From contig JAJNNY010000110.1 of assembly GCA_022453515.1 (NCBI GenBank), positions 1 through 59,750 of the forward strand: a stretch of 59,750 nt of DNA, read 5' to 3'. The notes below the pieces were generated by a model, which ran no database searches, was not told the origin of the DNA, and saw only the letters and a program-made list of their open reading frames with translations. Position numbers and translations under genes: made by a program. The DNA is from Astrocystis sublimbata. Its lineage: Eukaryota; Ascomycota; Sordariomycetes; Xylariales; Xylariaceae. Position 1 is the stretch's first letter. Every line of letters begins with the position of its first letter. Shown in pieces: positions 22,411 to 34,648 of the stretch.

Positions 22411-25400
22411 AGTTGCTTGACCAAAAGACCGATCGGCCTTGCGACAGATGGTTCAAGTGAGGTGTCGATTTGATCAAGGGGGGGGAGATCGAAATGGGAT
22501 GGGATGGAAGGAGATCGAGTGGAAATTGCGAGAAGGGGCCAAGCCCGCCTCATATATACTGAGACATTCTCGCTTTGCGACCTGACCTGACAGACAGGTT
22601 GCTTCTCTGCCGTGCTACCATGCCACTGCATGTAAGTACGTACCAACCTTTCTCAATGCTGCGCGGGCACATTAAGCTGCGTGTGGCAACGACGGCAAGC
22701 AACCTTGAACCAAACCTACTGAGGGGTCCGCACGACGCCTCCCGAGGTGGACTGTCCAATGAGACGACACCTTTCTATCAAGCCGCACATGGCATATCTA
22801 CGAAGTCTTTGGAGGGCGGAAGACTGGGCCAAGGCACACCAAAGCATCCCGCATGCGGCCCTGGCACGATACCTACAGGGGGGCCAGGGGAGGGGGGATA
22901 ACGGCCGCCACCCCAAGGTAGATTGCCCAATCACAAGACGCAATTCTATCAATCGAAGGGAGTTCAATAGAAAAGACCCCTGCCGGGATCTTGGTGTATC
23001 CGAAGAACTGGACTTTCCTGTCGAGCCTGTCGGTGCGCACTGGACCGGCCGAGAGCTAAGCTTGTTAGCGTCGGGGTGGGGGGAGGCGCTTGTTATATCA
23101 GTTCTAGGTCCAAGTTCGAGAACTACTCGTACATCTTTAGACACACGCTGCGACTCCTTATTTGGAAGGTCGTGAGACACACGCATAGCGTCGCTGCGCA
23201 GAGGCTGAGAAGAACGTGGAGAGCTACAGCTATCATCTATCTTAGTACGTGCCGTTATCTTCTCTCTCTCTTCATGACCTCCGCAATCCATCCCAAGAAA
23301 GAGATCGAGAGGAAAAAAAGATAGTGCTGGCTCAGTGGCAAAATAGGCGACGGGGAAAGACACGGCCACGGCGATCTTTCGAGGCGGCCCGGCCATTCAC
23401 TCTGGGCTGCTGCTGGACTGGACCGACAGGTCTCAGAAAGGTGGCTTGAGGGGCTCGAGGTGATCGACACAGCCAGCCATTGTTTGTCCTGGCTGGCTTC
23501 TCTATGCCACAAAGAAGTGCCCACTGCACGTTACACCACCTGACTTGTACCACGATAACAAGATGAAGAACAGCCACACACCGATGGTTGCCGCTTGAGG
23601 AGCTGGAGGGGCTGGGGCCGGGGGGTGGTGTCTGTTTCCCTTTCGAGCTGGCCTTTGATTCCGCGCAACCAATAAGTTCGAGTTCGGTATTCCGCACCAA
23701 AAGGTTGAGTTAAGCTCTTGCGTGGCGGCATTGGTCGTGCTGCTGTCCAAAGGATTGCTGAAGTCTGCTAGTAGTTCTAGGTCGAGTTCGACGACGATCC
23801 TTCCAACGTTCTAGCATCGCTTGGAAATCCCCAACCAACCTTCCTTCGTTTCGCGGAAATAAAACAGCGTGCGTCTGTTGCTTAGCGGCGTGGAAAAGGC
23901 TTGTTTGGGGTGCATGTGACAAGCAGATCTGAGGGCATGTAACATGACCATGATCCCAGCTTGATCATGATAAGTGCAGTACCTACATCAGTCCTATGCT
24001 GGCTTGAGCTGCAATCCACTCTAAGGTACCTATGCACCACACTGCACCAGAAAAGTGTACTTGCTTTCTACCTAGTGCCCAATCCTCCCATTAAGCTCCA
24101 AACCGCCTAGGATGCAGATAACGGAACGGCAAACGTTAGCAGCAAGGCAAGCCCGTTTCTCCAGACATCCACGACAAGCTCCGGTCCTCTGACTTCGCGG
24201 TGGTCGCCTTTAGTACGCTCCGCTAGCCAGCCAACTGCGGAATTGAACTTTAACGTCGACATGACTTGGCGAATGCGCGAACTTCGAGTAATTTACGACG
24301 CAACTAACAGGGCGTTTCACGAAGTTAATCAAACTCAAATATAGGTAAGGTAAGGTAAGGTGGACTTCTGGGTTACTCGTAGATAAAGCAATGCTAATTA
24401 ATTTAGTCTTTTCCCCGCCAATCTGGGGAAATTACAAACATTACCAACGCTTCTGATTCCATGACACAGCAAAACTCAAGAGACATAGACACAATCACAG
24501 TACTACTATGTTTGCAGATTTACCTCTCTGATGGCATGGATATTTGGAATCCTATGTCGTTTCCAGCTTAGCCCCGATATAACCCCGATCAAGGATCCAC
24601 CTCATATCATCTGCGCTAATTCTGTCCGGCAGGCCGGCTAGACAAGACCGTGTCTAGCTTGCTTGGTTCTATGCTACCTACAAGGATGCCAGGGCGGAAG
24701 CATGAATGGTTCTGTGATAGAAGCTACCTTACCGAGGTCCTGCCTTCATTGAACTACGGTACTGTAAATACTGGTTGTCGATCACACACGAAGGTGACGC
24801 TGAGATCTGGAGGGCTGGCGAATTCCTTCTCGAACAATACGTCGTCGAACGTAGTGTGGCAACACTCTTAAATGATCGACAGCGCGTTTTTGCCGCTTCA
24901 CAGGGAGGGTGTGGTCACTCGTGGTCGTGGATGGGCGAATCGGGTAAATAAAGACCTTTTTGGATGTTGTCGGGGTTGTGTAAGTGTAAGTGGCATGTAA
25001 TGCACCTCCAAGTACACAAAGGGCAGACGGTATGTAGTATTGAAGCTGATTGGGGCGATCGAAGACGTGCCTATTCCCGGACAAGAAGGTCTTCCGCAAA
25101 GGCTAGTTAGCTAGCTGTAAGTACCCCAGCCGCCGGCCGTAAGGCTATCTATTTGTATATGTGTAGGTAGAGCTAAGTAGTTTCGTATCGACCACTTTGT
25201 TGACCCTATGAGTAGAGTAGGCTACCTAAGGTTGGGTTGTTTGTTCATTGTCGTGTGATTTGCTGGCGTGCGACGATCTTTTTCTACTTGGCATGTTCCG
25301 ATGGGGGACGAGGTGGACCTCGGCTGAACCACCCACACACACACCCACGCAATGCGACGCTGCAGGATGCAATAGATACCTACCCGTCGCAGCAAGCAAG

Positions 25401-25574
25401 GATCATGGGAATGCCATAAATGTCTTCGTTTGCTAGGTGTGCTAGATTGTTTGCCTATTCCAGCTATTATACTCTTGTGAAGTGATTACAGTATGTGGAA
25501 AGCATATGTTGAGAAAGCTGGATGGACAGACAGATATGTATGTAGGTCTCACCGTCAGATCTCAGCTAAGCACG

Positions 25575-25626
25575 TTCCTGATCCCTCTTTCTGATCCCTC
25601 TTTTCGGTCCCTCTTCTTGATCCCTC
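25575..25626 (+). repeat. 13-bp tandem repeat, four units (mirror copy near 57,910-57,965)
   Basis: Units TTCCTGATCCCTC, TTTCTGATCCCTC, TTTTCGGTCCCTC and TTCTTGATCCCTC, then a partial fifth. Intergenic. Confidence 0.7.
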
Positions 25627-28127
25627 TTCCTGATATGCTGCATATTGCAGTATGGTGTGGGGTATATAACCTTGTCATAGGATTCCTACGCAGATATAGG
25701 TAGATTGCATGAGACGGTCACATGTTAAGAAGCACCGCTTTAGAAGCAGTATCTTGCGATGATAGCATATACCTCCTCCAATTGCATACTCTTGAATGCC
25801 AATTGAATAGCCTACTCAACTCGACTGACATCCGCTCCCCTCACTTCGCCTCGGGCAGAAAGTACTCAGGCGGTTTTAGTTCTATATTAATTACCGTGTT
25901 AGACAACGCCATTCCCGCTCACCTACCGCCATGAGTCGCGCGACCTCACATAGCACCGGGACACAGAGTGCCGGCGCGTTTGCTACTGCGTCCATGATGC
26001 ATCGTATCGTCTCTCTTGGCTGATGATAGACCGCAAGTGAATATCTGGCTGGCGGATACGGTTAGCATCTCCGGCGCTGGCTCCCGAAGCTATACCCGCT
26101 TCTGTGCATGTCGCCCGGGCCTACCGATACGCCGTAACGCCACAGTTCAACAAGCTTATCTTTAAGTCCTTTGCGATTTGAAGGACACAATTCTAGCATG
26201 TGTGTACCTGGTAGTAAGAACCTTACAAATTTAGCAGTTCTGAGAGTTTGTCTTTGTCTACTAACAAGCCTAGGCTTGAGCTTAAATCTGAATCATTGCT
26301 TTACGAGATTCTTACGAAGGAATGACACAAAAAAACCCATGCCCCTTCGACTAACAATTAAGGTCGAATGGGTGGGCAGAAGGCTAAGCGTCTAGCAATC
26401 TAGATCCCGCGTGGGCGAACTGCAACGCTACGCTACCTAACTGTGTATCCAGATGGCTAAGTGTACTTAGCGCATCGCCTTGCCACATGCCTATTCCGCT
26501 CTACGGTATTCTATGGTCGCAGTCACGCGACACTTTGTCAAGACTTTCTAAGAAGCCTTGGCATGGCTATAGGTATTCAAGCACTCAGCCATGTCAAGCT
26601 TACTTGGCCAACATCTTTGATTCGATCCGTATTCGATGTGGCCAATGGGAGTCGGCGCAGCCCTCCCTTGTATGATAGGTATGAAGTGATAGCCTATTGG
26701 ACTCAAGTGTGCGTGCTAATGCGAACATGTACGGCAAACAGGTTCATGGCAAAACCAAGTATCATTGGTATTCGTACCGAGTTATGTTGGGTACATACAT
26801 TCGGAATCGAGCCTTTCTTGAAGCAATTGGCTTGGCTGTGCGGAAACATGCCGTCGCCAAGACTCGAGCGCCCAACACCAAGAACTAAATCGAGGGGCGG
26901 GCGGGCAACCACCAGATAAGACCCCCTCGTTAGCGCCAACAGGAATAACTACCTGCATGGGATGTGCAGATTATCTGTCCAGAGAACACATAGTACTTCA
27001 CTGATGTATTCGGGGGTTTCGCCGCACCAACCAACAATCTGGACCGATCATCTCGGCCCCTCGGGTGAGTGAGGAGTCGTTTCCGACACTCCGGGTCAGC
27101 GAATGATCGGCTACAAGGGATGTAGTAGCTGGGTTTGCAAGCATGTGTAACGTGGCGAGCGTGGGTTGTGAGTCGAGACTTTACACTAGCTGCTGCTGTG
27201 CATCTATGATGCGTGCTTGCTTGTTATCATGGGCTTGGGCTCGACTTGGCATGCTGGGATGCTGCAATTTCTCAAGTGCTCCCTGTCGTGATGCTAGTAG
27301 GGCTGATCGTGATGTTGGGGCTGGATGGGTCACTGTTTGTTCAGCTGTGATCACATACGTCTTAAGCTTATGTGTAGGTACTTACCTTGGTAGGTACGTA
27401 TTAAGGCTCTGGTGATGATACATATCTTGAACGAATGATAAACATTAAACGTGTAGGTAGTCCCCAAGATAAGTTCATTCTGGTTATCAGCTACATTTGA
27501 ACATCTTAATAGCATTGAGTCATTGGATTCTTAAGGATGTCAAGAAGAATAGAGGAGTACAGACGGCAACTTGTGCGGCTCTCGGGTCCCCTCCCACGCA
27601 CTTATCAATTTCAGAAGAAGTATTTGCGTTCCAAGCGTCACAACGAAGCTGAGTCCAAATGATCGATCGATCCCTCGAGTCGGGGTAGCTTAAGGGAACA
27701 CATGCTATGAGGCAATCTATCTGTACATCATCACGTCAACATAGGCTAACTGCAACTCGTAAACAAAATGAGCGCGTATGGTGAACAAATTAGGGCTATG
27801 AGTAAACTTGGAGAAGCGTTAAGAAAGTTTACGACGAATGTTTTAAGCGAGTTGAACCCACCTGTCATCACTGCAAGCGTGCAGATGGGCTAGAGCTAGA
27901 TAGCGGGTTTTTGTCTATCGATCTATATTTGATGAATCTTTTGCCTTTCGTGTGGCATTTGATACCCTGGCGCTCTCCATCAGCGACGCGTGAGAGAAAA
28001 GGGGATGAGGGGGAAAGCAGAGAGAAGAATGGGAGGCCCATCTGCGTAACTCTTCATTGCTGAAGTGTTATGATCCCTGGGTTTTGTCCATGTGTGCGAG
28101 CAAAACGTGTTGAATGTAAAATTCTTG

Positions 28128-28188
28128 GACTCTTTTAGCTCATCCCATAGAGGCGAATACGCGACAGACATCAGATATAGCGCTGTCC
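28128..28188 (-). pseudogene. Relic of a DUF6536 gene 3' end
   Basis: These 61 bp align without gaps to 30094..30154, which spans the stop codon of the DUF6536 gene and its downstream flank. I count 48 of 61 identical, and 10 of the 13 differences are transitions. On the minus strand both read GQRYI followed by TGA. It lies beyond the secreted-protein gene, so a tail of a once-duplicated gene seems to have been left there. The mirror copy is near 55,350-55,411. Confidence 0.55.
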
Positions 28189-28490
28189 TTCTATTGTTGT
28201 CTCGCGGCTGTCCATCCAAGAAAGCCTGTCCGATACACTGAAGTCCTAGCTCGCCTACCCAGTGTTCCTATGTTGAAGCTTAACAGGCATTAGTATTTGG
28301 CAAGTTCGAGAATGAACTGATGTACCTTTCATAATTTCTACTTAAACACAGTCATTTATATATTTAGGATATGGTGCCGGGCAGAAATGTTGAGTATATT
28401 CGGTGAGCCTAAACCTTTAGATAACAATCGTACACAAGTAGTATCGGGACCGAAAAAAACATCGGGCCGTCGATATCACGCCATGGCTTT

Positions 28491-29350
28491 CTAAGATATA
28501 GCAACCTTCATCAAGTCAACTAGTTCACAAGTCGGGTTATGCGACTTCCCCGCCGTGATCCACGACAGCGTCTTTGCTGCAATGCCGTATGGCCCCGCCC
28601 AGCATATCGCCCAGTTATCTGCGACATCAAGTCAGTCAATCAAACATGCTTGCCTCTCCATCGACTCGGTACATATCGAAGAGCAGGTTGATTGATCATC
28701 CTGGGAACTCACAAATATTTAAATCCTTGCCAATACTAACGGGCTCCCCCGTGACCGCATCCGCATCATCCATGTAGTAGTTCAGAAACAGTTTACCCTC
28801 TTCGTCGAACGCTGTATAATCGACGTTCTGAGCCGTGGCTCTGCCTAACATAGGCGTCGCGACGTTGGTGTTGGGCTGGTACCGCAGGTTCATGGCCATG
28901 CCGTGGTAACCCTCGCCATTGATCGGCGCATCCGGGTTCGCGATGTCGGAGACGATGAAGCCGAGCTCGGCGCCGTTTTCGTTTTGTGTAAGTCCGGTGT
29001 AGTTGAAGTAGAAGCGGAAGGACGAGTTGTCGAAGGAGGGGGTGTTGGTGTTGTCGTAGTAGTTCAATAGTTGGAGAGGCGGCGTGGCTCCATTGACTGA
29101 GCTCGTGTAGAGGTAGCCTGGGTGAGAGGTAAGTAAAGGGGTTGGGATTATCAACTAATTGTTTTTTATTCCATTTGTGAGATAATTGGAATTAGCGGCC
29201 CTCACCGTTAATTGAGCTGTTGAACCCTCGGCCCTTGACATGCAGGGCAAACGGGCCCTTTGAAAAGAGTTCGGCGTGGTTGCCGATTTGTGCAACGACT
29301 CCTGTACCCGCGGCGAGGGCCCAGAGTGATGCTACGTTTTGGAACTTCAT
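28491..29350 (-). CDS. Small secreted protein, DUF7907-like (left arm copy)
   Basis: Exons 29350..29206, 29117..28713 and 28618..28491 join to 225 residues. A signal peptide is evident: MKFQNVASLWALAAGTGVVA, then QIGNHAELF, with likely cleavage after residue 20. The mature part has sequons NSS (twice) and NYT, a Gly/Asn-rich beta-type middle, and a C-terminal block YNWAICWAGPYG ... SWITAGKSHNPTC with two cysteines. That block and the overall layout resemble the fungal DUF7907 secreted family as I know it. Role unknown; an extracellular or effector-like function is speculation. The last exon supplies both cysteines, so the splice matters. The intron 1 length differs by one base between the arms (GGGG at 29138..29141, three in the other arm). 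Confidence 0.75.
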
Positions 29351-30136
29351 GATGTAGACGTAATTCTGCCGTGCACGCTGGTAATGTAATGTTCACTTTG
29401 ATGGGAATGTGGCAAGGGAAAAGCGATGTTGTGTCCGACCAAGAAATGCGGCAAGGAGTCAGCGCGTTTGTTGACTATATATTTATTCCCAACACCGTGC
29501 ATCCAACCTTCATCACCATATCTCTAGGCAAAGTCACCTCAAATGAGGCTGTGGTGTTTAGTGCATATAGGGGCAGTCTGGGATTAGACCGGGATGTTGG
29601 CAAAGTGTCAGCTTCTGAATCCAGACCTAACTTTCGAAGGCCCCGGAATCCGGCATATCAACGCGCTTCGCGTGCGACGTTATTGTAAGTTAGTGAGCAC
29701 TACCAACGAGACAAAAGCAAAGGCCGGGGAATCCGGCTTGGTAGCCACGAACACGTTGAAAATACGAGGTGGGAGTTGAACCCTGTTAGTACCCACAATG
29801 ACTTGCGGAGTGCCTTTTAATACCCCTACGAGCCCTATAAACTCGCAAGCATGTTGGAAAATGGCGATCCTTACAGGTTTGCCATTTCAAGTTAGAAAAT
29901 CTTATGCTGTACCGGCCTCGGCGAGTCCGGGCATAAAGGTCAACAGGACGGTCCCGACTGGTTTAATATGGAGATTGCGTTCTACTCCCGAAGATCTTGA
30001 CCAGGGCTCGAGTCTCTGCCAATGCCAGGGAGTTGCTGAGACTACCTACCTCCTACCTAAGGTACACTACCCTGCACCAACCTTGCTTGCTGAGCCTCTT
30101 TCAGCTCATTTCATCGGAGCAAACACGCGACAGAAA
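29351..30136. other. Promoter of the secreted-protein gene
   Basis: 786 bp between the stop of the DUF6536 gene and the start of the secreted protein, both on the minus strand. Short GC hairpins (CCGGATTCCCCGG-like) occur near 29,720-29,745. No gene recognised. Confidence 0.5.
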
Positions 30137-32785
30137 TCAGATGTAGCGTTGCCCTTCCTTAGGCCCCTCGCCAACCGTCGCCTCGTCCCCAAAACCTAGG
30201 TGAAGTACCCCTTCCATGTCTCCGCCGTTCGTTGTCTCTTCCACATGCGGCGGTATTGGCATCGTGCCCCATTTGACCAGTGATTGAGCTAGTTTTCGAC
30301 GTCTTTCCTTCAGATCGATGATCTCGTTATTTGTTGTTGTGGCTCGCAGATCCTCTGCGGTTGGGAGCGTGTTATCTGGTGTGTCATCTATGGTTCTTAG
30401 CACTGCGTAGGTTAACTCAACGACAGGGGCGTAAGTTTGTCGAGGCACCTACCAATGTCATCTTCTGGTGGGGAAGCCGTGGATTGTTGGTCGGGTTCCT
30501 GGTGTGGTGGGATGTAGCCGTGACATGCTGCCGAGATAACCAGGGAGTTTGTGCCTCCGCTCGGCATCGATCCTTTGACTTTGGCCTGGCTGAATAGAAA
30601 TGGGAGTGTTGATAACACCACGGTGGTAATGAAAAGTACTAGCGCAGCAGTGGGTGAGTAACCGATTGAAATGTATGATGGCCCTGTTACTCCGAAATAC
30701 TGTTTAGGACGCCGATTGTCCGAATTCCGGGAGTAATAAGAGTCAAGCCAGTTCGTATTCCCCCGAAATCCTGGGTTTCAGTCAGCGTTTGAGTAGCATG
30801 GAAGTTCATCTTGAGAAAGCGCACACTTACCCCCCTCTACTACGAAAATGAATATAGTATTCCCTACTAGCCAATGGAATAACGCACTACCGAGTATAAG
30901 GGGAATGCTGTGTCTATATGGCAACTGCAAGCGGTAACTCGATATCTGCTGTCCCTTGGGATAGGAAACTCGCAGTGGTTTATGAATCAAGCTGTATTCA
31001 CTCCACTCGTGTTCCACTTGCAGGTGAGTAAAAAGGGCATTGTAATAGTAGTAGTATGTTGACACAAATATTTGAGGAAGATTGACAAATAGAAGTGCGT
31101 TAGAATAGTCTTGGGCAAACGGGAAAACAGTATTGATTTCGCTGTTTCCGAACCGTCTATGGCTAAGCAAGTCAACACAATGATACGGAAAATATAACGT
31201 GATTTGGGATTTTGGGAGTGATGAAACTTCGGGGGGACACTTACAACTTTGCTCCACCATTCTCCCAAAATACTTGCAGCACTACCAAAGATACTAGGAC
31301 GACCGCGAAAGACAAGTAGCAATATGCATCTGCCCACACAACTGGTGGTACGACTCTGGAAAGTCGTGCCCCTTTATTCAACCATGCATGAGGCATTGTT
31401 GTTGAGGTTGTCAGCTCTGCATCTCCATCTTCGGGCAAGACTTTGGGTATTTGGTAAGAAAACTGGCGACAGTTGAAAACGTCGAGAGTGCAAAGTCCGG
31501 CTGTCATACGATCCGGCGCCATGATGAATGACTCTATCGCATCACCGGGAGTTACAAGTGACTGGTGCCGCAGGTTCCAAAGTATCGCCGTGCATGTAAT
31601 TGCTGTCGCAAACACAGCCACAATGACACCTAAAAGGAGATAGTTGGATAAAACGACCTTGTGGTTGCCTGATAAAGGTTCTGCGAGACAGAACTTTACC
31701 TTGAACGTATCGTATCCTTCGTGGTAGCCATAATCCGAGGTGATTTGTGACCTTGAATGCTGAAACTCAATTTGCCACTCAGATGATAGCGAAACATCAT
31801 CGCCGTCCGGTATTCTTGTTCGATTTAGCCCAAGTGCTAGACCGCAATTAGAGTCACAGCCCCCAGATGCCATGTCTGATCCTATGACTCTTATTGTGCA
31901 CCGAGCAGAAAACCATAAAGGATTAGTTGTATTGGGCGGGATGTGCGCATCCCAGAACGATGCAAGATTTCCTGGACGAAGATCAAATACCTCACTTCGA
32001 GTCCAGCCATTCCTGCCGGAGTTGTTGGGCTCAACAACGATTACGACGTCCCCGTATTCCTGTCGTGGCTTGCAAGGTAAATACTCCGCCTGACATTCCT
32101 GAGGATTTAAACGATGCCAATTAGTTGCTGATTTTGCGACTGTCGCTAGTTGTCGGTATGTAGGCGAGGTCAAATTCCAATACTCTTCCAGGGCGATATA
32201 TTCACCATAGCCGTCATTGTCGGGATTTGAAGGCCTAGAAGTACCAGAAGGAGAGAGGCTCGCTCCAGGCGGGTAAAATCGAGCACCCTGAGTGAAAGGT
32301 TCGGTCGCAATTGTGAGATGCCAATCTGACCCCTGAAAGTCAGTCTTGAAGATGGACGAACTGAAGAGCAGGTGAACTGGAATTGATCCGAGTATTAGTA
32401 ACCCCCAGGCAACCCCTTTCCAAGGCGACAATACTTTGAGATTTCGAAGAGAAGGCACTCCGATATCCAAAGACTGCAACCGCGCATGAGCTTTATCTAT
32501 GTCCTCGCGAGATGGGGCTGTGACGATTTGCATAAAGAAATTGGACGACGCGAAAATTCCAGTAGATATTAACGAGATTGTAATATGCAATATCAGGTTT
32601 ATGTTTTCTGCGTTGCTTGCGTTCATCCGATATACCACTGTTGCTTGACTGAGGGACGATCCAGGTCTTGCTATGCTCACGATAAGCAGTACGAGAAGGA
32701 TGATACCAATACCCAGTAAACAGGCGACATATATTGCACCGGCACGTTGCCACCCAGTAAGGGTGTTTCCTTTAAGAGCGGTCAT
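30137..32785 (-). CDS. DUF6536-type multi-pass membrane protein, paralog 2 (intact copy)
   Basis: Exons 32785..31245, 31156..30831, 30770..30453 and 30402..30137; all junctions are GT..AG and the frame closes at 816 residues, close to the 820 of paralog 1. Landmarks: N-terminal helix (GAIYVACLLGIGIILLVLLI), LISTGIFASSNFFMQIV, APSREDIDKAH, DIGVPSLRNLKVL, a long glycosylatable loop, then C-terminal helices with LRVSYPKGQQISSYRLQLPY, GYSPTAALV and TNSLVISAACHG, and a tail EGQRYI. Exon 2 could instead begin six bases earlier (31162), adding two residues in frame. The last intron is 50 nt with a TTAAC branch site. Family function is unknown. The right-arm copy is frameshifted, so this one is the reference. 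Confidence 0.87.
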
Positions 32786-33396
32786 GTTTTAATGGAACCA
32801 ATGTTTTTATTACTCAAGTGATTTCAAATGATGCTGTGAAGACAAGTTAGCTGCTGATATGGGAATGGCTCGCCTATAGCTCCCTGCTCTAATGTCTTCA
32901 TCACGTAGGTAATAATAGTCGAGTCAGCCTGTGCTACCCCTTAAGTTACGGAGAAGGCTGTTCTACATTGATAGGTAATTAAAGGCACCCAGGCTGTCTT
33001 ATTTTAGCATTCCTTAACGCATAAAAGCATACTAGGGAGCTGATTTGGGGGCAATGTTGGTTTACCAATACAACATCGGACAGCCACAAAGATCGATGGT
33101 TCAGCCCCCACTACAAGTACCATCTTTACTCACTTAGAGTTCTATTCCTTTCTATTCATATTGCTGGACTTTTAGGCACTCTTTCGCCAGCCACCCCCTG
33201 AGTTACCAGCTGGCGATTGCATTGTATTCACGAATCGCTTATCATTCCCTATAAGCATGGGGATTGTAGTACTTCCATCTGTATCAGGCCTATCATAGCG
33301 AACCTTAAGATCTTATAATGTTCTTGTTTTAAAGAATATGACTTGAGCTGCTTTTCATTTCATATCTCTGTCATTTGATTCGCCTTTAAATGTACC
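32786..33396. promoter_or_regulatory. Divergent promoter, DUF6536 gene / 206-residue membrane protein
   Basis: 611 bp between divergent starts. A segment at about 33,051-33,113 is bounded by GGGGGCA and AGCCCCC, a short inverted pair. No binding site is assigned. Confidence 0.4.
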
Positions 33397-34120
33397 ATGT
33401 CTCGTGATTGCTTCTTCGCAGCAGTGGAAATTGCTAGGATCCTTCGTTTGGTTATTTTCTTCCTTGTAATTAATCCAATTGAGCATAATGGCTTTAGCAT
33501 CCTCCTCCAGTTGCCACAAATTCCATTGTTTTTCATTAGCACCGTGAGTAGAGAGTGATTCGTCCAATTAAGGAAAGCCTGAACTGACATAAATAGGGAG
33601 CCATAACTTTCTCAAGAGATGTAGTGGATATTCTTGATTTGCAAAGGGGTTGTTTTGATCCATTTCCCCCTTGCTCAGGTCTCGTCACCGAAGGGTTGGT
33701 CACAGTAGAAGCATGGTTTCTGCTACTCTATACTCCATTATACGCTTTACAACCATACTTGTTTGGGGGCACAATCTGGAGTGTTATTTCTGCGCGCACG
33801 TTACTCGGAACCTTATCCGTGAGCCTCTTCATACCATGCAATGCGTAAGATCCGCCTATTCAAGGTATCATAGCATTACTAACAATGTTCGAAGGCTTTT
33901 AAGCACATTTATACTTTATCAGACGAGTTTGAGATATGTTGAAGATAAGAGACGCGCTCGAGAATTCCGACCGATGCTCACGTTCACATCCACCGGTGAA
34001 CCAGTGCTCGTGCTGAAGAGGAGACAGGCTGTCTTCAATCCCGCCTACGACGCATCGATGGACTCGCTACTAATCCAGTCAACGGACGAGTCATACGTGA
34101 TGGAAGCATTCGACGTTTGA
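33397..34120 (+). CDS. Predicted 206-residue membrane protein, unknown family (left arm copy)
   Basis: Reconstructed from three exons: 33397..33543, 33597..33844 and 33895..34120. Introns are 53 nt (GTGAGT, CTGAC branch, ATAG) and 50 nt (GTAAGA, ACTAAC branch, GAAG), and the phases close. It starts MSRDCFFAAVEIARILRLV. Hydrophobic segments follow at about residues 14-26, 32-48, 78-100 and 104-122 (VEAWFLLLYTPLYALQPYLF; SARTLLGTLSVSLF). A short fourth stretch spans the second junction (STFILYQTSLRYVEDK). The C-terminal 65 residues are polar, with TGEPVLVLKRRQAVFNPAY and an acidic end. I do not recognise the family. It converges on drs1. Confidence 0.62.
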
Positions 34121-34648
34121 GCTTTTCTAAGCTGCACTTTCATGTATCGCACCGCATTCTGTTGGGAATATCATGTAATACACGTTTGACGTGAAGGGTT
34201 CTTGAAGTGGGGGCGATTGGTTCAGGTATCGCCCCTTGGACATGCATAGTATCTGTTTAAGTTCTCCGCGACCCTAGGTTGCTTCCTCTCTTTGCTTCTT
34301 TTGCATCATTCTAAAATACAACATACATCATCTGTACATCGTCCAAATACCTTTGATGGGGGCGGACCCCACGTAGCTTGGGGGTCGGGGGCCAGGGGCG
34401 CAGCCCTCCCCGCTTCATCCCTGATCTGATCGACAGGAGGGGGCCGTCAGCAAGGCAGGAAGCAAGGCAGTCAGTCAGTCTGACTCTCTGACTCTGAGCC
34501 GCCTTGCGCATTATACTTAGAAGACGGCAGACCATTCGCGTGTTCCAATTGGCACCAATCCTAAGGCAGTTTATCATTCATCTCAGCCCGTATATCACAC
34601 ATTACCTAAGTACGTACGTATTACTTCCCTCCCTCCCTCACTCACTCA
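34121..34648. other. Convergent 3' region, membrane protein / drs1
   Basis: 528 bp between two convergent stop codons. It holds a GC-rich stretch (34,358-34,410) and GTCA/GACT repeats near 34,455-34,500. No gene recognised. Confidence 0.5.

Larger units (their letters stand above)
22411..28490. other. Long gene-poor region; left palindrome arm enters at or before 23,792
   Basis: About 6 kb with no gene I can support. The first part is the OPT transporter promoter. From 23,792 onward every base has a mirror partner near the right end of the window. It includes GGTAA repeats (about 24,343-24,361), a 13-bp tandem repeat (25575..25626) and a relic of a DUF6536 gene tail (28128..28188). Open frames up to 226 codons here show no family signal. 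Confidence 0.55.

Noticed and set aside
22716..23396. 226-codon minus-strand open frame upstream of the OPT gene
   Set aside because: No family resemblance and low-order composition; it overlaps competing frames on both strands and has no splice-linked partner.
26461..26919. 152-codon plus-strand frame in the gene-poor region
   Set aside because: Begins without an ATG context and shows no recognisable domain, and alternative frames are equally open.
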